Shown: positions 41,720 to 52,584 of the stretch, piece by piece
How positions within the stretch are numbered: position 1 is the stretch's first letter
Layout of the letters: every line of letters starts with the position of its first letter
Assembly (NCBI GenBank): GCA_035610365.1
Contig: CM069435.1
Location: 7,652,001 to 7,716,000, forward strand
Origin: Aquatica leii
Taxonomy: Eukaryota > Arthropoda > Insecta > Coleoptera > Lampyridae
Length of the DNA: 64,000 nucleotides
Reading direction: 5' to 3'
Notes under the pieces: model-generated
Told to the model about the DNA's origin: nothing
The model's input: only the letters and a program-made list of their open reading frames with translations
Database searches by the model: none
Position numbers and translations under genes: made by a program

Positions 41720-42060
41720 ACCTTAAGGCGGAACAGTGATTGGAGTTTCATCGATTAGTTTGACAGTATGTTTAGTATTACAACTGGGAGACAAATTCTG
41801 TTCTCTAGTGTATATGTGTATTTTTAATTTTCAATGGAAAACCAATGATTGTTACTACTGAATCGAAGATTTTGAGTCTGACGAAGGGACGAGTCTTTTG
41901 AACAGAACAGTTGGGAACTTTTTATGAATCCAGGTTTACCACGCTCATAACATGAAAATATTATCGAAACATCTCTAGGTTTGGATTGAACTGCTGTCGT
42001 TGATAGACTAGTACTAGTAATATTTAGATTTTTCTTATCGTCAACCTACTTTCAGACAGT

Positions 42061-43280
42061 TTTAGAATGACACTACACTATGTCTTTTTGCTCAATGAAT
42101 ATTTTTGAGAAGACTTTACCGTTTTACATTTGAGTGCACTTTTTTTGTCAATTAAAGTTATTTCTACATTGCTAGCAACCATGATCCAATCGTTTTTATA
42201 CTTTTTCGATGGATACTTTTACGGATGCTACGATTTAGTCCATAAACCATATCAAGCTAAATTGCATCATGAAAAGCAGGTTCTCTTGGTAAACGCGAAA
42301 ACCAAGCACGAGCACGACAATACGGTAAAGGCCAAGTACTTCTTGTTTTGGCTCTCAAGGAGAAACTAGGACCAAGCCTAAAAAGTCTGGGTGTTTAAAC
42401 TACGACGCGGTCTAAGCCAAAAGAATATCGTTTTGTGTGACGTGACATGAGTTGAAAATTTGTTCATGCCGATGCTAGCCAGGGTAACGTGCAAAGATTG
42501 ACGCAGTTAATACTTTGATCACATGGACACACCGTTTGACATGCAAAGATTGTATTGAAAGACACAAAACAACTTTACCAAATAATAGTTTTAAATGTCA
42601 TTAATGTTACTGACAAACGGCCATGCCATGGGGAATGCCGGTAACTTAAGCGAAAATTGCTTTCAGTAGTTACTTGATGATTCTTAACAAATAAATACTT
42701 GAAATCTTTATCAACAAATACCCCTACAGAAATAAGCGCTTCTCCAACACACATATTTTGGTTACTTGGTAATAAGCAAAGATCTGCTATGGTGGAATAA
42801 TCTCGACCTGTGCGGATGATTGCGACAATCGCGTGGCGCAAGACCGTCAGTAATATAAATAAATAAATGTTAATTGCTATATAATAAACTTTATTTAGTG
42901 ATGCAAAATGTTTATAAAATCAAAATATTATTTTATAAAATGTACATTAAAGATAAACGGATACTGACAGTGTCAACTCCAGGAATTCTGTGTACGTGTT
43001 TACCACAAATGACACATGGCTACTACACATCATTCTTGACTTTCTCCTGACAAATAATTATTTGCTGAAATCGTTGTGATTTGAGACTCACAATAAAGTT
43101 TCAGTGGGTCTACATCGTCAGATTCATCATCATTCATCAAGTAACTTTTGTCAATTTAATTGGAATCGCTATCGCTGTCTTGATTAGTTATATTTTTTTT
43201 CCTCTGATTTTTTTGTTTCCTTTTCCGGTTTGCTTCTTTTTATTTTCCTTCTCTTCTGATTGTTTAATTTCGTTTTCTTA
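42061..43280. other. Mostly non-coding; unassigned minus-strand frame at 42575-42841
   Basis: An 88-residue minus-strand frame ('LLPSNQNMCVGEALISVGVF', 'VDKDFKYLFVKNHQV') looks protein-like but matches nothing I recognise. The remainder is AT-rich and is probably the 3' flank of the pogo/Tigger gene that ends near 43280. Confidence 0.35.
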
Positions 43281-43402
43281 ATTTAGATGTGGTAACAATT
43301 TGTGAATGTTGCTTTTTTTGTTCGGATCTAAGAGATAAATCCCGGTAGTGGAAAAGCCAGAGACTGCCTTCTCTCTACTTGCTGTTTTCATAAAAGCCTT
43401 GT
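43281..43402 (-). pseudogene. pogo/Tigger transposase, C-terminal end (beyond piggyBac)
   Basis: From 43402 downward the codons read 'KAFMKTASREKAVSGF' and 'STTGIYLLDPNK', then a stop at about 43281. This is the GFxxTGIYPLD block that ends pogo/Tigger DDE domains. It is in frame with the part upstream of piggyBac once one copy of the TTAA is discounted. Confidence 0.85.
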
Positions 43403-43406
43403 TAAC

Positions 43407-45595
43407 CCTTTCAGGGCGGTTGCACTTTCACTTGTTTTGCTGTGTGGACGGCAGTTTTTTGCATGCCGGATGGACGGGTGTCATATATATCGGCCACCTA
43501 GTATTTAGCACAAAATAAAAAGATTTTTTGACGAAAATGAAATAGAACTTTATTGAAGTCAACGAAAATTAACAGATATTGTATCGATGCCCAAAAATAT
43601 TAACTCAAGCTAATATTGCATCAAAGCTAAGTACTAATTAATTGAAAATACTCAAAATATCACTTTAGTGTGAAATTCTTGGAAACATGGAAACACGCAT
43701 AAGCCTACGTTACATTCTTTGCACATGTATCTGGAAGTGCTTCTCTTCTTTTGTCGTAGTTTTGTCTGGGAACAGACAGTGCACCTTCTTGAAGCATTTT
43801 TGGACTTCTCAGTCGCAGGTACAAGGGATGGAAAGTGCCTTTCAGTCAATCTTTGAAACTTCGCAAGTGGATATTTCATAAAATGTTTTGTAGAGAACAT
43901 ACCATGGGCATTCAGTACACAGATATCCAGGGTGTGCACAAACAATTTATTACACCATTTGATAGATTATCGCAGGCTGTCGATGCTACTCATCATCATG
44001 TCCGATCGATCCACGGCAACCATTTTCTCATTATAGTCAACTACACACGATGGTTTCTTGGCATTCTCGTTTGTTGCACGGTCGATCTTGTCCAAAGTTA
44101 CAATTTTGTTTTCGTGCATAGTGGTGATCATCGTGACATCCCTTCTATCTTTCCATTTCGTCACTAAACAAATATCTGAGCTTCTCAAAGCAGTTTCTAC
44201 TTTTTTGAGTTTTCCTTCAAGTTTGGGCATATGGAGCCTATTAGACCTAACGGTCCTGTACGAATTGGTCATTCTTTCAAATAAATAGTGTGACAGTATT
44301 GGACTACTATAAAACTTGTCAGGGTATAGCAAATGCCCTTTGTTTAGATACGGCTCCAGGCCAGTTATATTTTCTTGTTCAGCGTAGGTGTCTTTGCCAA
44401 TATACACAATGAAATCCAACACAATACCAATCACATAACACATACAGCTTTATGCCGAAACGATGACGTTTGGTCTTTATGTACTGTTTGAAGCTGAGTC
44501 TACCCTTGAACAGTACCATGCTCTCATCAATCACCAAATTTTGAAATGGAATGAAATGATTTGAATCTTTGCTTGATTTCTTCTAGTACATACTGGACCT
44601 TGTGCAGACGGTTATTAGCGTCTGCCTCCTCATTATTTGCAAAATGAAGATTTCTGAGGATTTGTAAATATCTGTCTCTTCCCATGTAGTTACTGAAAGC
44701 TGGGGTGTATAGTAATGGGTCTACTGACCAATTTTCTTTTATTTCCAATTTTTTATTTCTGGACGTTAGCATAGTCAATGCAATGAAAGAAAAAAATTCT
44801 CCGTCTAATAATTGTTTCCACTTCTCATTTTGTTGTATTGCATATCGGTTAGTTTCTACTACTATATACCGAACAATATCTTCAGTGAAAAGATCTAAGA
44901 AAAATTCAATCTCCAGTGAATCTTCAGTCAGATGTTCGTTCGTCACTCCACTATTACTGTCATCAAATGCATGTACTTTTGGCACAAAGTCGTGTTTTGT
45001 CCATGTAATAATTAGGTCTCTATAGTCTGTTACGTCGGCGTCAAGAATATCGTCGTTAATGTCAACATCTGGCACTGGCACAGCTCTGTCTTCGAAACTT
45101 ATTTCATTTACCTCACTTTCGTCACTTTCCTGATGGCCCTTGTGATTTTCACTTGGTAGATATTCACTATCAGAGCCGGATATATCATTGTTTTTAAGCA
45201 AACCATTGATTTGGCGAACCTCACGTTCATCCAATCCGCAATAACTATTGTTAAAATCAATCTCCACCCTAACACGCTTTTTTGAAGGCTCTGGCTGTTC
45301 CTCTGTCGACATTTTAAACGATACTAACCACTAGTTACGCTGGCTACCCACTGACCGTGCCACGTCGACGACTGTCATGTACATTCGCCGTCGGTAGATA
45401 TGTCGGTATGGCTCGGATTATATCCGACCGATATTTCGGTCAGTCGTCTGTGCGGCAAATCGATTTTTTAAATTTGTCTGAAATATATGACATTAGTTCA
45501 TGGAGCATGAATAATTCGATGTCACATATATCGGTCAGCCGTCTGTGTGCCAAATTTGTATGTGGTAGATATATCGGTCATCCGTACTGAAAAGG
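43407..45595 (-). mobile_element. piggyBac-type transposon copy B, near complete, TTAA duplication
   Basis: The left end reads TTAACCCTTTCAGGGCGG (TTAA at 43403-43406) and the right end ...CCGTACTGAAAAGGTTAA (TTAA at 45596-45599). The ends are inverted matches and the TTAA duplication is diagnostic of piggyBac. Its transposase reads minus and is nearly complete. The subterminal right side holds repeated ATATCGGTCA-type units (about 45437, 45523 and 45570) with a relative at 43489 on the left. The element is 2189 bp, within the usual size for piggyBac. Confidence 0.95.
43652..45312 (-). pseudogene. piggyBac transposase, three frames
   Basis: The first frame (45312-44527) has an acidic N-terminal tail ('SGSDSEYLPSENHKG', 'FEDRAVPVPDVDINDDILDA') and the PGBD start ('FFLDLFTEDIVRYIVVETNR', 'LDGEFFSFIALTMLTSRN', 'YMGRDRYLQILRNLHFANNE'). 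The second (44443-43967) has 'CYVIGIVLDFIVYIGKDTYA', 'LLYPDKFYSSPILSHYLFER' and 'VVDYNEKMVAVDRSDMMMSS' (catalytic Asp block). The third (43945-43652) has the zinc ribbon 'RRCTVCSQTKLRQKKRSTSR' and 'YMCKECNVGLCVFPC'. Frame changes at about 44480 and 43955 break it, with little other decay. All domains are in order and it is the best piggyBac copy in the window. Confidence 0.92.
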
Positions 45596-46350
45596 TTAAA
45601 TAAGGCGGCGAGGTCATACGGCGTTATTTTGGTGTTTGCTATGTGATTCATGAAGTGGTCACATGTTCTGTTGAATGCAACTATTAACGAACCATAAAGT
45701 GTTACATCTAGTTGCTGCAATCTGTGTGAAGCATCAGGCGATATTGTGTAATAAAGTTCCTTTCAAAGAAATATTTGTGACTACTATTGTTGGTCACTAA
45801 AAGAAAGATTTTTTTTCATTGATTCAATTATTCTTTGAGCACCCGCTGGATCATCATTCCTTAACTGGACATTCACTCTCTGTCGATGATATATAAACAA
45901 TGGCGGTGTCGTTTTTGCTTCTTTTCCAGCTGATTGCAGAACCGATCTCTTGTTGACCTTTAGGAGCTAATGTTTTTGGAAAGTTGTGAATCTAAGCTTT
46001 TGTAACACTCTGATACTATTCTCTCTCAGCATGTCTTGAGTCTGTTGTTGCTTTCAAAAAATTCGTATGCTACTCGTCGAAATTCTGTTGGAGTAACCCC
46101 ATAAAACATTTTGGTCATTATTAGCACGTGGTTTTCAATAGACGGCTCTTGTTCTTAGGAAAATATTTTTATTCTATTTGGTTTTCCAGCTGGTTTCTCG
46201 TTTTCAGGCGGCCTCTCTGTGTCGGTATCGAAATTCTCAAGTGTTTGGATGCGAAATTTATAGATTTTCTATTAGTTACTACTGCTGGTACGACAGCGTC
46301 TAGTGCTTTTAAAGACCATAGCGTTTTTTCAGTGTTAGGCGTATAGCTGC
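45596..46350 (-). pseudogene. pogo/Tigger transposase, N-terminal and DDE part
   Basis: The psq-type N-terminus (about 46350-46200) reads 'LWSLKALDAVVPAVVTNRKS' and 'NFASKHLRISIPTQRGRLK'. The CENP-B-like part (about 46140-45960) reads 'MTKMFYGVTPTEFRRVAYEF', 'FESNNRLKTC' and 'ERIVSECYKSL'. The DDE C-terminal block (45735-45600) reads 'HRLQQLDVTLYGSLIVAFNR' and 'KITPYDLAALFN'. Most of the catalytic core between 45960 and 45750 is degraded or deleted and frames shift. The gene is interrupted at 45599 by the TTAA of the piggyBac insertion. Confidence 0.75.
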
Positions 46351-46360
46351 GAGCTATGTT

Positions 46361-49205
46361 ACTTATTTGAAATAACTAGTTTGATTGGGGCAATACTGCA
46401 AATGGCAGAATGTTTCCAAACGTTGCTGACATTGACCTGAACTGATATTCACATAGTTTTTTTACTGTAAATTCACACAATGTGTATTTGCAGAAAGATC
46501 CATAGCATTGCATAAACAGCAAATAGCGCTATTTTGCAGAACGCCGAACTTATAACCAAACGTGATGTTTTTTTAATGTTGGTTGATTATCAGTGACGGT
46601 TTAGATACTTTTATTTTATAGGACTTTTGAAACATCTCTTTAATACAAGATTTACCAAACTTGGACTTGATACCATAGCTGCTTTGGCACGTGTTTAAAA
46701 CGACGATTTGCCTGCTATACCCGATTTTTGATGGTTTGAGTGCCGTTTTTAAATTAACTCTCGAGAATTCTAGAGTAATATTTCTGTTAATAAATCCAAA
46801 ACAATTCTTCTTTACTTTTGGGGCAGTAAAGGATTGGATACGACTGGCATATGAGGTAGCAACTCTTCTCATCTTCATAATTGGGCGCTATGTTAAGGAT
46901 CTTGGAGTGATCTATGTTGTTGCAATTAAAAGCAAATAATCGCTTCCAGATTTCACTTGCTGCCCAAAGGTTTTTCTTGGTCTTCTTCACTTTAGATTTA
47001 GGGTTTTGATGATAAAGCGAAGACGTAGCAAAACTTTCTAAACATAAGACAGAGGGTTAAACCCAGCCAAACTGTGACATGCATCGATTTTCTCTTGCCA
47101 CGACATGACATCTTGTGGTGAGAGAGCAAATGCGGGTTTTAGATCTTCTGTCAAGGTAGCAGCACAAGGAATAATTTGGTCTCATTAGTTTAACGAGAGA
47201 TTAAGTAAAAAATGATTTCATTCAGTTTTAGATTGAATTTTACAGATGATCAAATTACTACGAACACGAAGCATTACGAAGCGAGCGTTGTAGATTTTTG
47301 CTGTAGATTTTTTTATTATCAGTTATTAATTACATCTACAATCTTTGGCTCATTTTAATTAATTGGATGGGTTTGTTTGCCAGCCTATAAAAAATTGTTA
47401 GTAATTTACGTCATCTTTTAGATTACGCTTGTTTATAAGAAAACACTTGGCTCCGAATTTTTTCTTCTAATTTAATATAACTCTATTCGGCACTAAAAAA
47501 TTAATTCGTCTTTAAACGGTTCTTTTGCTTCATAAACGCAAAAAAAACTGAACGAAAATGTCAAAGATATAAAAACTGTTTTCTTCTTTTTTTTTTTAAT
47601 TTACGATTCATAATAAAATTTAACATTTTAATTAGTCGAGTAATTCAGTTTAATTAATTAACTTTAATTTTTTATTACTACGCTAATGAATTATACAAAT
47701 AATCGCAATAAAAATATTCATTTAAAAAGCCTCTAGGTCTTCAGGTTTTGTCCATGAAATCTTCAATTTCTTTTTAATTAAGGGTAATAAGTCTGTTCGT
47801 TAACGAGTAATATTTAATTTTTTTATTCATTATTATCACCAGTACATGCGTATAAAAACATCAATGTGTAAACATATGGTGAGTTCATCAAATAGTTTTG
47901 CTTTTACGTAGGGTAAACGAACTATAAAAATTTTAAATACTATCGGTGTTAAAAGCGTTAACAATTTTTAAAGCGTTACTTATGGTTAGATAATATCAAT
48001 TATTGTTTTTAAATACTTTTCTTATCTTAGGACTGTTTAATTTGGCAATCGCGCATTATGTAAACTGATATTTTAAGCCAGGTTTTTAACACCCGAAATG
48101 CTAATTATGAATTGAATAGTATTAAACGTGATATTACTATATTATATATGTATTTGATTTGCATTGTTTTAAAATTGCTGAACTTGACATTGCTAGCAAA
48201 TACGTGCCGAAAGATAGCATGCATGCCTGATTAATAATTTTAGTATGTAATGACAAATAATGACATGTTTGTAGGAAATCTGTTCGACAATCCCTTCGTC
48301 GTGAAAAATTATTTTTTCCACAAAATACTACCATATAAGTTAAGCGTTTAGGAAAATAAATCAAGAACAAGTGAACGGCAATTTTTTCTTCGTCTATGTT
48401 CAGCTTTAGAATTGAACCATCACCTACTTAACAAGCCTCAAGGATAACCGTGCATGTCTAATCTATTGCAATAGAGTGTGCATTTATGTCATCATGGCGG
48501 ACCTTGGGTTTGTTCTCCTCCTACATCCTCTAGTACTTGCTGGTCGTGTCTATGACGTTGTTATAGTTTGCTATTAGCAACATTTCCACTTCTAACAACA
48601 CCAAACCTATTTGCATTTACTTTTAATTCTTTACTTACGATTGCAACAAGTGGTATGTGTAGTTAATGGAAAATTTACACTATTTCGCTGTTAGGTAAGT
48701 TTCTTGTTTAAGAAAACGTAATTTTTTTAATATGAAGCAGCGATTGTTAATAAATTGTATCACGAAATTTTCCTAGAGATTGTAGTAACATGATTGTACT
48801 GTTTATTAAGCACGTATTCAAGGTAATGAATTTTTTAACACAAAACTGACGTTCATTACTCATTTGTATAACACACAGACGTGTATTGCAAAACCTATGA
48901 GTTTATTGCAAATTGCGAAAGTTACGTAAACATTTAAATTTTCTCGGAAATAGGGAGATATGCTAACAAAATTTAAATAAACCTATGAAGGCTTTTGGTT
49001 ATCGATTGACATTTATTCTACAATACAATGTAGGTTTAATTAGTTTTTAATAACACGTACTGTGTGGCATTGGGATTGTACTGCATTACTTTACTATTTT
49101 TTTTAACTATAAAAGAAATTGTAATAGGTTACTCTATTTTTTATTTTTAATTGTAACTAGACGTGGAAACGAAGAAAGTGTTTTGTAATTTTAATGTAAT
49201 ATCAA
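46361..49205. other. Non-coding stretch with unassigned minus-strand frames near 46570-47170
   Basis: Minus-strand frames at 46990-46573 ('WAASEIWKRLFAFNCNNIDH', 'KKNCFGFINRNITLEFSRVN') look protein-like but match no family I know. The rest (47200-49205) is very AT-rich. A possible first exon lies at 48666-48694. Confidence 0.4.
48666..48694 (+). other. Possible first coding exon end with strong donor
   Basis: An ATG at 48666 opens 'MENLHYFAV' and is followed after 29 bases by the consensus donor TTAG/GTAAGTTT. There is no homology support and no acceptor is required if this is a first exon. This is a weak candidate. Confidence 0.15.
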
Positions 49206-49210
49206 CTAGG

Positions 49211-49276
49211 TCTAAAGTCAACCAAACGTATTAAGAACACTGGTCTAAAGTCAACCAAACGTATTAAGAACACTGG
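49211..49276 (+). repeat. 33-bp tandem duplication
   Basis: The 33-bp unit beginning TCTAAAGTCAACCAAACGTA occurs twice without a difference (49211-49243 and 49244-49276). It is followed by a partial third start (TATAAAG). Confidence 0.95.
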
Positions 49277-49980
49277 TATAAAGTAGAAAAAAACCAGTCA
49301 GACAGTCTGGACCATTAATAAAAGGAACAAATGTCCAAGGTAAAAAGAAGAACGTCATAATTGAAGTGGAGATCGCACAATAATAACACAAAAAACTTTC
49401 AAGAGAATATTATTATAGTATACGTAATTGTAACGAAATCGAAACCGTGATTTGCGTTTATGCTATACATGAAATACGTTACAAGAAAGTTTAAATTATT
49501 CTATACGTTTTATTAGCTTAATTTTCGAACCTTAAGGTTGATGATAAAGGTTAACCTGGGTAACTTCGAATCGGGTTGTGTTAGGTGAATGAAAATACCA
49601 TACCCAGCAAACACAGATGGACTTAAATTACTGTTGAATTGCCACTAAATTACGGTAATTTAAGTAGTAATTTAAACAGTAAAAAGGGCGCCATTAAGCA
49701 ACCACTTAAACTACCAAAAATTCACTGACTTTTAAATTACTAATAAGCTACCATTAAAATACTGTTGTTATATTACCATTGAATTACTGTTAAACTACTG
49801 TTTTGAACTACTAGCAAAACTATTAAATTGTTATTAAAACCACTAACACATTTAAAAAAATAGTTTTTTTAATTAATTATTTGTTTCTGTAATTTTTTAT
49901 TTATTTCGTTTACAGAATTTGACGCACATAATTGATAAATTGTGGGATTTTTTTTTAAATTAGAAGTTAATTTAAGTAGT

Positions 49981-50057
49981 TACCTGGGGTTTGATCCCAC
50001 GAACATCAGGAAAATCCCTTGCAACCTAAACGTGTTAACCACTACTCTACCTGACCT
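49981..50057 (-). ncRNA. tRNA-like segment (possible SINE head)
   Basis: On the minus strand the sequence has a D-arm-like AGAGTAGTGGTTAACACG and, about 35 bases on, GTGGGATCAAACCCC. That is a T-arm-like stem with a B-box (GATCAAACC) fitting the pol III consensus. The A-box is imperfect and a complete cloverleaf with acceptor stem is not evident, so a tRNA-derived relic is likelier than a working tRNA gene. Confidence 0.4.
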
Positions 50058-50723
50058 AACACTATAAATGCTAACTACACGTTATATATGTTGAATACAA
50101 AAGCGAGTAACTTATTCGTAATTTAATACTTTCAACGTGAACCATTAAATATTTCACATGACAATCAGACTGATGATGAATTAGTCCTATATATACATTT
50201 GCATCGCTACGTATTAATTATACTCTTGTTGTTTTTGTTATTCTGTAATCAGGATAATTCATGTCTTAGTTGCTTGAAGTGGTTTATATAATCCGAATAT
50301 TTTTGGATACGGCAGGTACATAATTTCATGCAATATTGATATTCTTGTATCATAAGTTATAATATTTACTTTTGTTTTATATTTATATTGCGTTACTGGA
50401 TCCTGCAGATTGACCAATGCTATTTGACTTTCCAATATTAATATTTTCGTAAACTGTACGAAATCTTTTTAGTTGTCGATAATAATTGCCACTTTCCTTC
50501 TTTCTATGCATTCTTCAAGCAATTGTTTGATAGCAGACCTAACTGTTTGGCAAATATAACGACTATTTTTAAAATAATTTAGCTTAAGATTTATATAGCA
50601 ACTCTATTACTACTGACTATTAATTTACCTTGTATTTTAACGGACATTCAATTACCATTAAACTCCCCAACCTAATTCTGGAATTACGACTAAGTTACTG
50701 AGTAAACTATTCAAGCTACCAAT

Positions 50724-51113
50724 CATTACATTACTTCTCAATTACTTTTGAATTGCTGGGTAGTATAATGGTAACTCAATTACCGGTAAACTACAACGTT
50801 CAATTTTTTAATTACTCTTAAGTTACTCGTTAAACTATTTTTAAGCTACCCACCATTACATTACTCCTTAATTACTTTCTAATTACTGTGTGGTATAACG
50901 GTGACTCAATTACCATTAAACTACAACGTTCAATTTTTTAATTACTTTTAAGTTACTGGTTAAACTATTCTTAAGCTACGCACCATTACATTACTCCTTA
51001 ATTACTTTCTAATTACAGGGTAGTATAATGGTGACTCAATTACCATTAAACTACAACGTTTAATTTTTTAATTACTATTAAGTTACTAATTAAATTATTT
51101 TTATGCTACCACA
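50724..51113. repeat. 130-bp tandem repeat, three copies plus a partial one
   Basis: Units start at 50724, 50854 and 50984, each with CATTACATTACT, then CTCAATTACCATTAAACTAC and AACGTT...TTTTTTAATTACT. The spacing is exactly 130 bp. The tail of a fourth copy precedes them at about 50645-50723. Confidence 0.9.
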
Positions 51114-51288
51114 ATACTGAAATACTTCTAAACTACTTCGTATACTACTTTTAAACTAGTAACCATTTAAATTACTGTTAAACGTCACCTTAGACTACTC
51201 TTAAATTACAAAAAAATTAAATTACTTATAAATAACTTTTCAATACCCAATAAACTACTAAATTAAGCTACCTTGTGTTTGCTGGGTA

Positions 51289-52143
51289 AGGTTGGTGCCG
51301 ATAATGATTTGACTAACGAATAAGTAAGAAAAATTAGATAGTTAGGTGAATGTAAAAAAGAAAATAAAAGGATTGGAAACGAGCATATAAAAAAACAGTG
51401 AAGGTATTGGTAAAGAATTGAGAGACGTTAAAAACAACATAACCAAGGATAGAAAAGAAGAGAATGAACCGGTAATTGATGATTGAAGTTATACCTAAAT
51501 ACCTAAGAAGGAAAACAACCGTGAACGTGAAAGCGAATGAGAAAATGGCACAGCGAATTAAGGACTGAAGAAATGTATTGAAAATAAGATGGAGGTAACG
51601 ATTAATAAATTTTAAAAATAAAGGCGCAAAATAGGAATTGATTTACAAAGACAAACTAATGGACGGAGGCTGGTTTGTACTATCAAGGAGAAGAGACAAT
51701 GAGCAACTCTGCAGAAAAATGGTTAGACTTTCTTTAATTTACTCAAATAATTCTTTGGGAAAAACTGCTGTTGAGCGTCTAAGGATAATTTTGAGCGATT
51801 GGGTTTAGCTTTTCGTTGGAGACATTGATTTGGGAGAGATCCTCCTTGCAACGACGTTTATTTTTTGAAGTGATTGACCAAATGAGTTAGGTGGGTTTTT
51901 GCCATGGTAAAAAAAACCAATCTTATAGGTAAAAAAACAAAATTTTAAAAAGGAACTACGAAAAAACATAATGTGTAAAATAGTTTTAAACGATTTGCGC
52001 GTGCATCGAATAGATTACGTATAAATAGAAAAAATTAATAAAACTGCACAAACAGTTGCGGGGAAAAAAGCGCCAATTGAAATAATTGTTTCTCTATGTC
52101 AAAAAACAAAAAAGAGAACATAATCTTAAACACATTTGACTAA
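51289..52143. other. Non-coding stretch
   Basis: No recognisable gene. It is A-rich with many short polyA runs and may be 5' flank or leader of the Jockey-type LINE that follows. Confidence 0.4.
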
Positions 52144-52557
52144 TTGTATCAATTTTTTTTCTTATTAGGTGATCTTCACCCATCATGTACTAAGACTCGA
52201 GATCTACCTGCTAAATGCGCTAATTATAGGGGACCTCACCCCGCTAATTATAGCGAATGTCTTGCTGCTACCAAGCGCACGTCCTCTTCTGCAGTACAAA
52301 AATCTCCTGCTTGGAATAACGCTCAATTTACGCCTACCATTTTATTTTCTCCTCTTCAATCTATCAAAGAAGTGCCCTTAACTACTTGTCAACCAACAAT
52401 TAAGAATATAACGAATTATACATTATTCTCTCAACCTAACAAACATGCCCAAATTGCAGGAATTTTAGGTGACATGTTAACAACCTTTAGTCAATCTAAT
52501 TCTACCGAATTACCAACCTCAGCTTTCTTACAGCTTCTAAAAATTACTTTGCAATAA
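52144..52557 (+). pseudogene. Jockey-type ORF1, C-terminal part
   Basis: The frame contains 'HPSCTKTRDLPAKCANYRGP' and 'HPANYSEC', a Jockey ORF1 zinc-knuckle block (C-x-K-x-R-D-x-P-A-x-C-A-N-C-x-G-x-H-x-A-N-Y). One Cys is replaced by Tyr in 'CANY'. It ends in TAA at 52557 followed by the ORF2 region, matching the usual ORF1-ORF2 spacing. The beginning of ORF1 is missing. Confidence 0.75.
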
Positions 52558-52584
52558 TAAATTGTGGCGAATGAACCTAATACA

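Larger units (their letters stand above)
39660..42060 (-). mobile_element. Ty3/Gypsy element D, pol region
   Basis: On the minus strand: remains of the protease-RT linker (42060-41730), RT (41719-41144), RNase H region (about 41140-40840) and integrase (about 40560-39900). All are riddled with stops. It differs from elements A-C. Neither LTR was identified, and whether it is the missing pol of element C cannot be right by position, because C's pol should lie below 37900. Confidence 0.7.
43281..46360 (-). mobile_element. pogo/Tigger-type transposon interrupted by piggyBac
   Basis: A minus-strand DDE_1 gene begins near 46350 with a psq-like helix-turn-helix and continues through a CENP-B-like region. 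It reaches the DDE C-terminus at 45600 and resumes on the other side of a piggyBac (43407-45595) at 43402, ending at a stop near 43281. Terminal repeats and the TA duplication of the Tigger element itself were not found. Confidence 0.75.
49611..51288. mobile_element. Non-coding element with 15-bp inverted ends and internal tandem repeats
   Basis: The segment starts TACCCAGCAAACACA and ends TGTGTTTGCTGGGTA, perfect inverted 15-mers. Between them the sequence is made almost entirely of degenerate units such as TTAAATTACT, TTAAGCTACC and TAAACTACT. It also has a 130-bp tandem array and a tRNA-like segment. There is no coding capacity and no clear target duplication. The terminal repeat suggests a non-autonomous DNA transposon of unknown superfamily. 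Confidence 0.6.

Noticed and set aside
46573..46990. Minus-strand frames that look weakly protein-like
   Set aside because: I could not connect them to any transposase, RT or host family.
48493..48580. 27-residue signal-peptide-like frame starting MADLGFVLLLHPLVLAGR
   Set aside because: Too short, no downstream exon or homology; hydrophobic short frames arise by chance.
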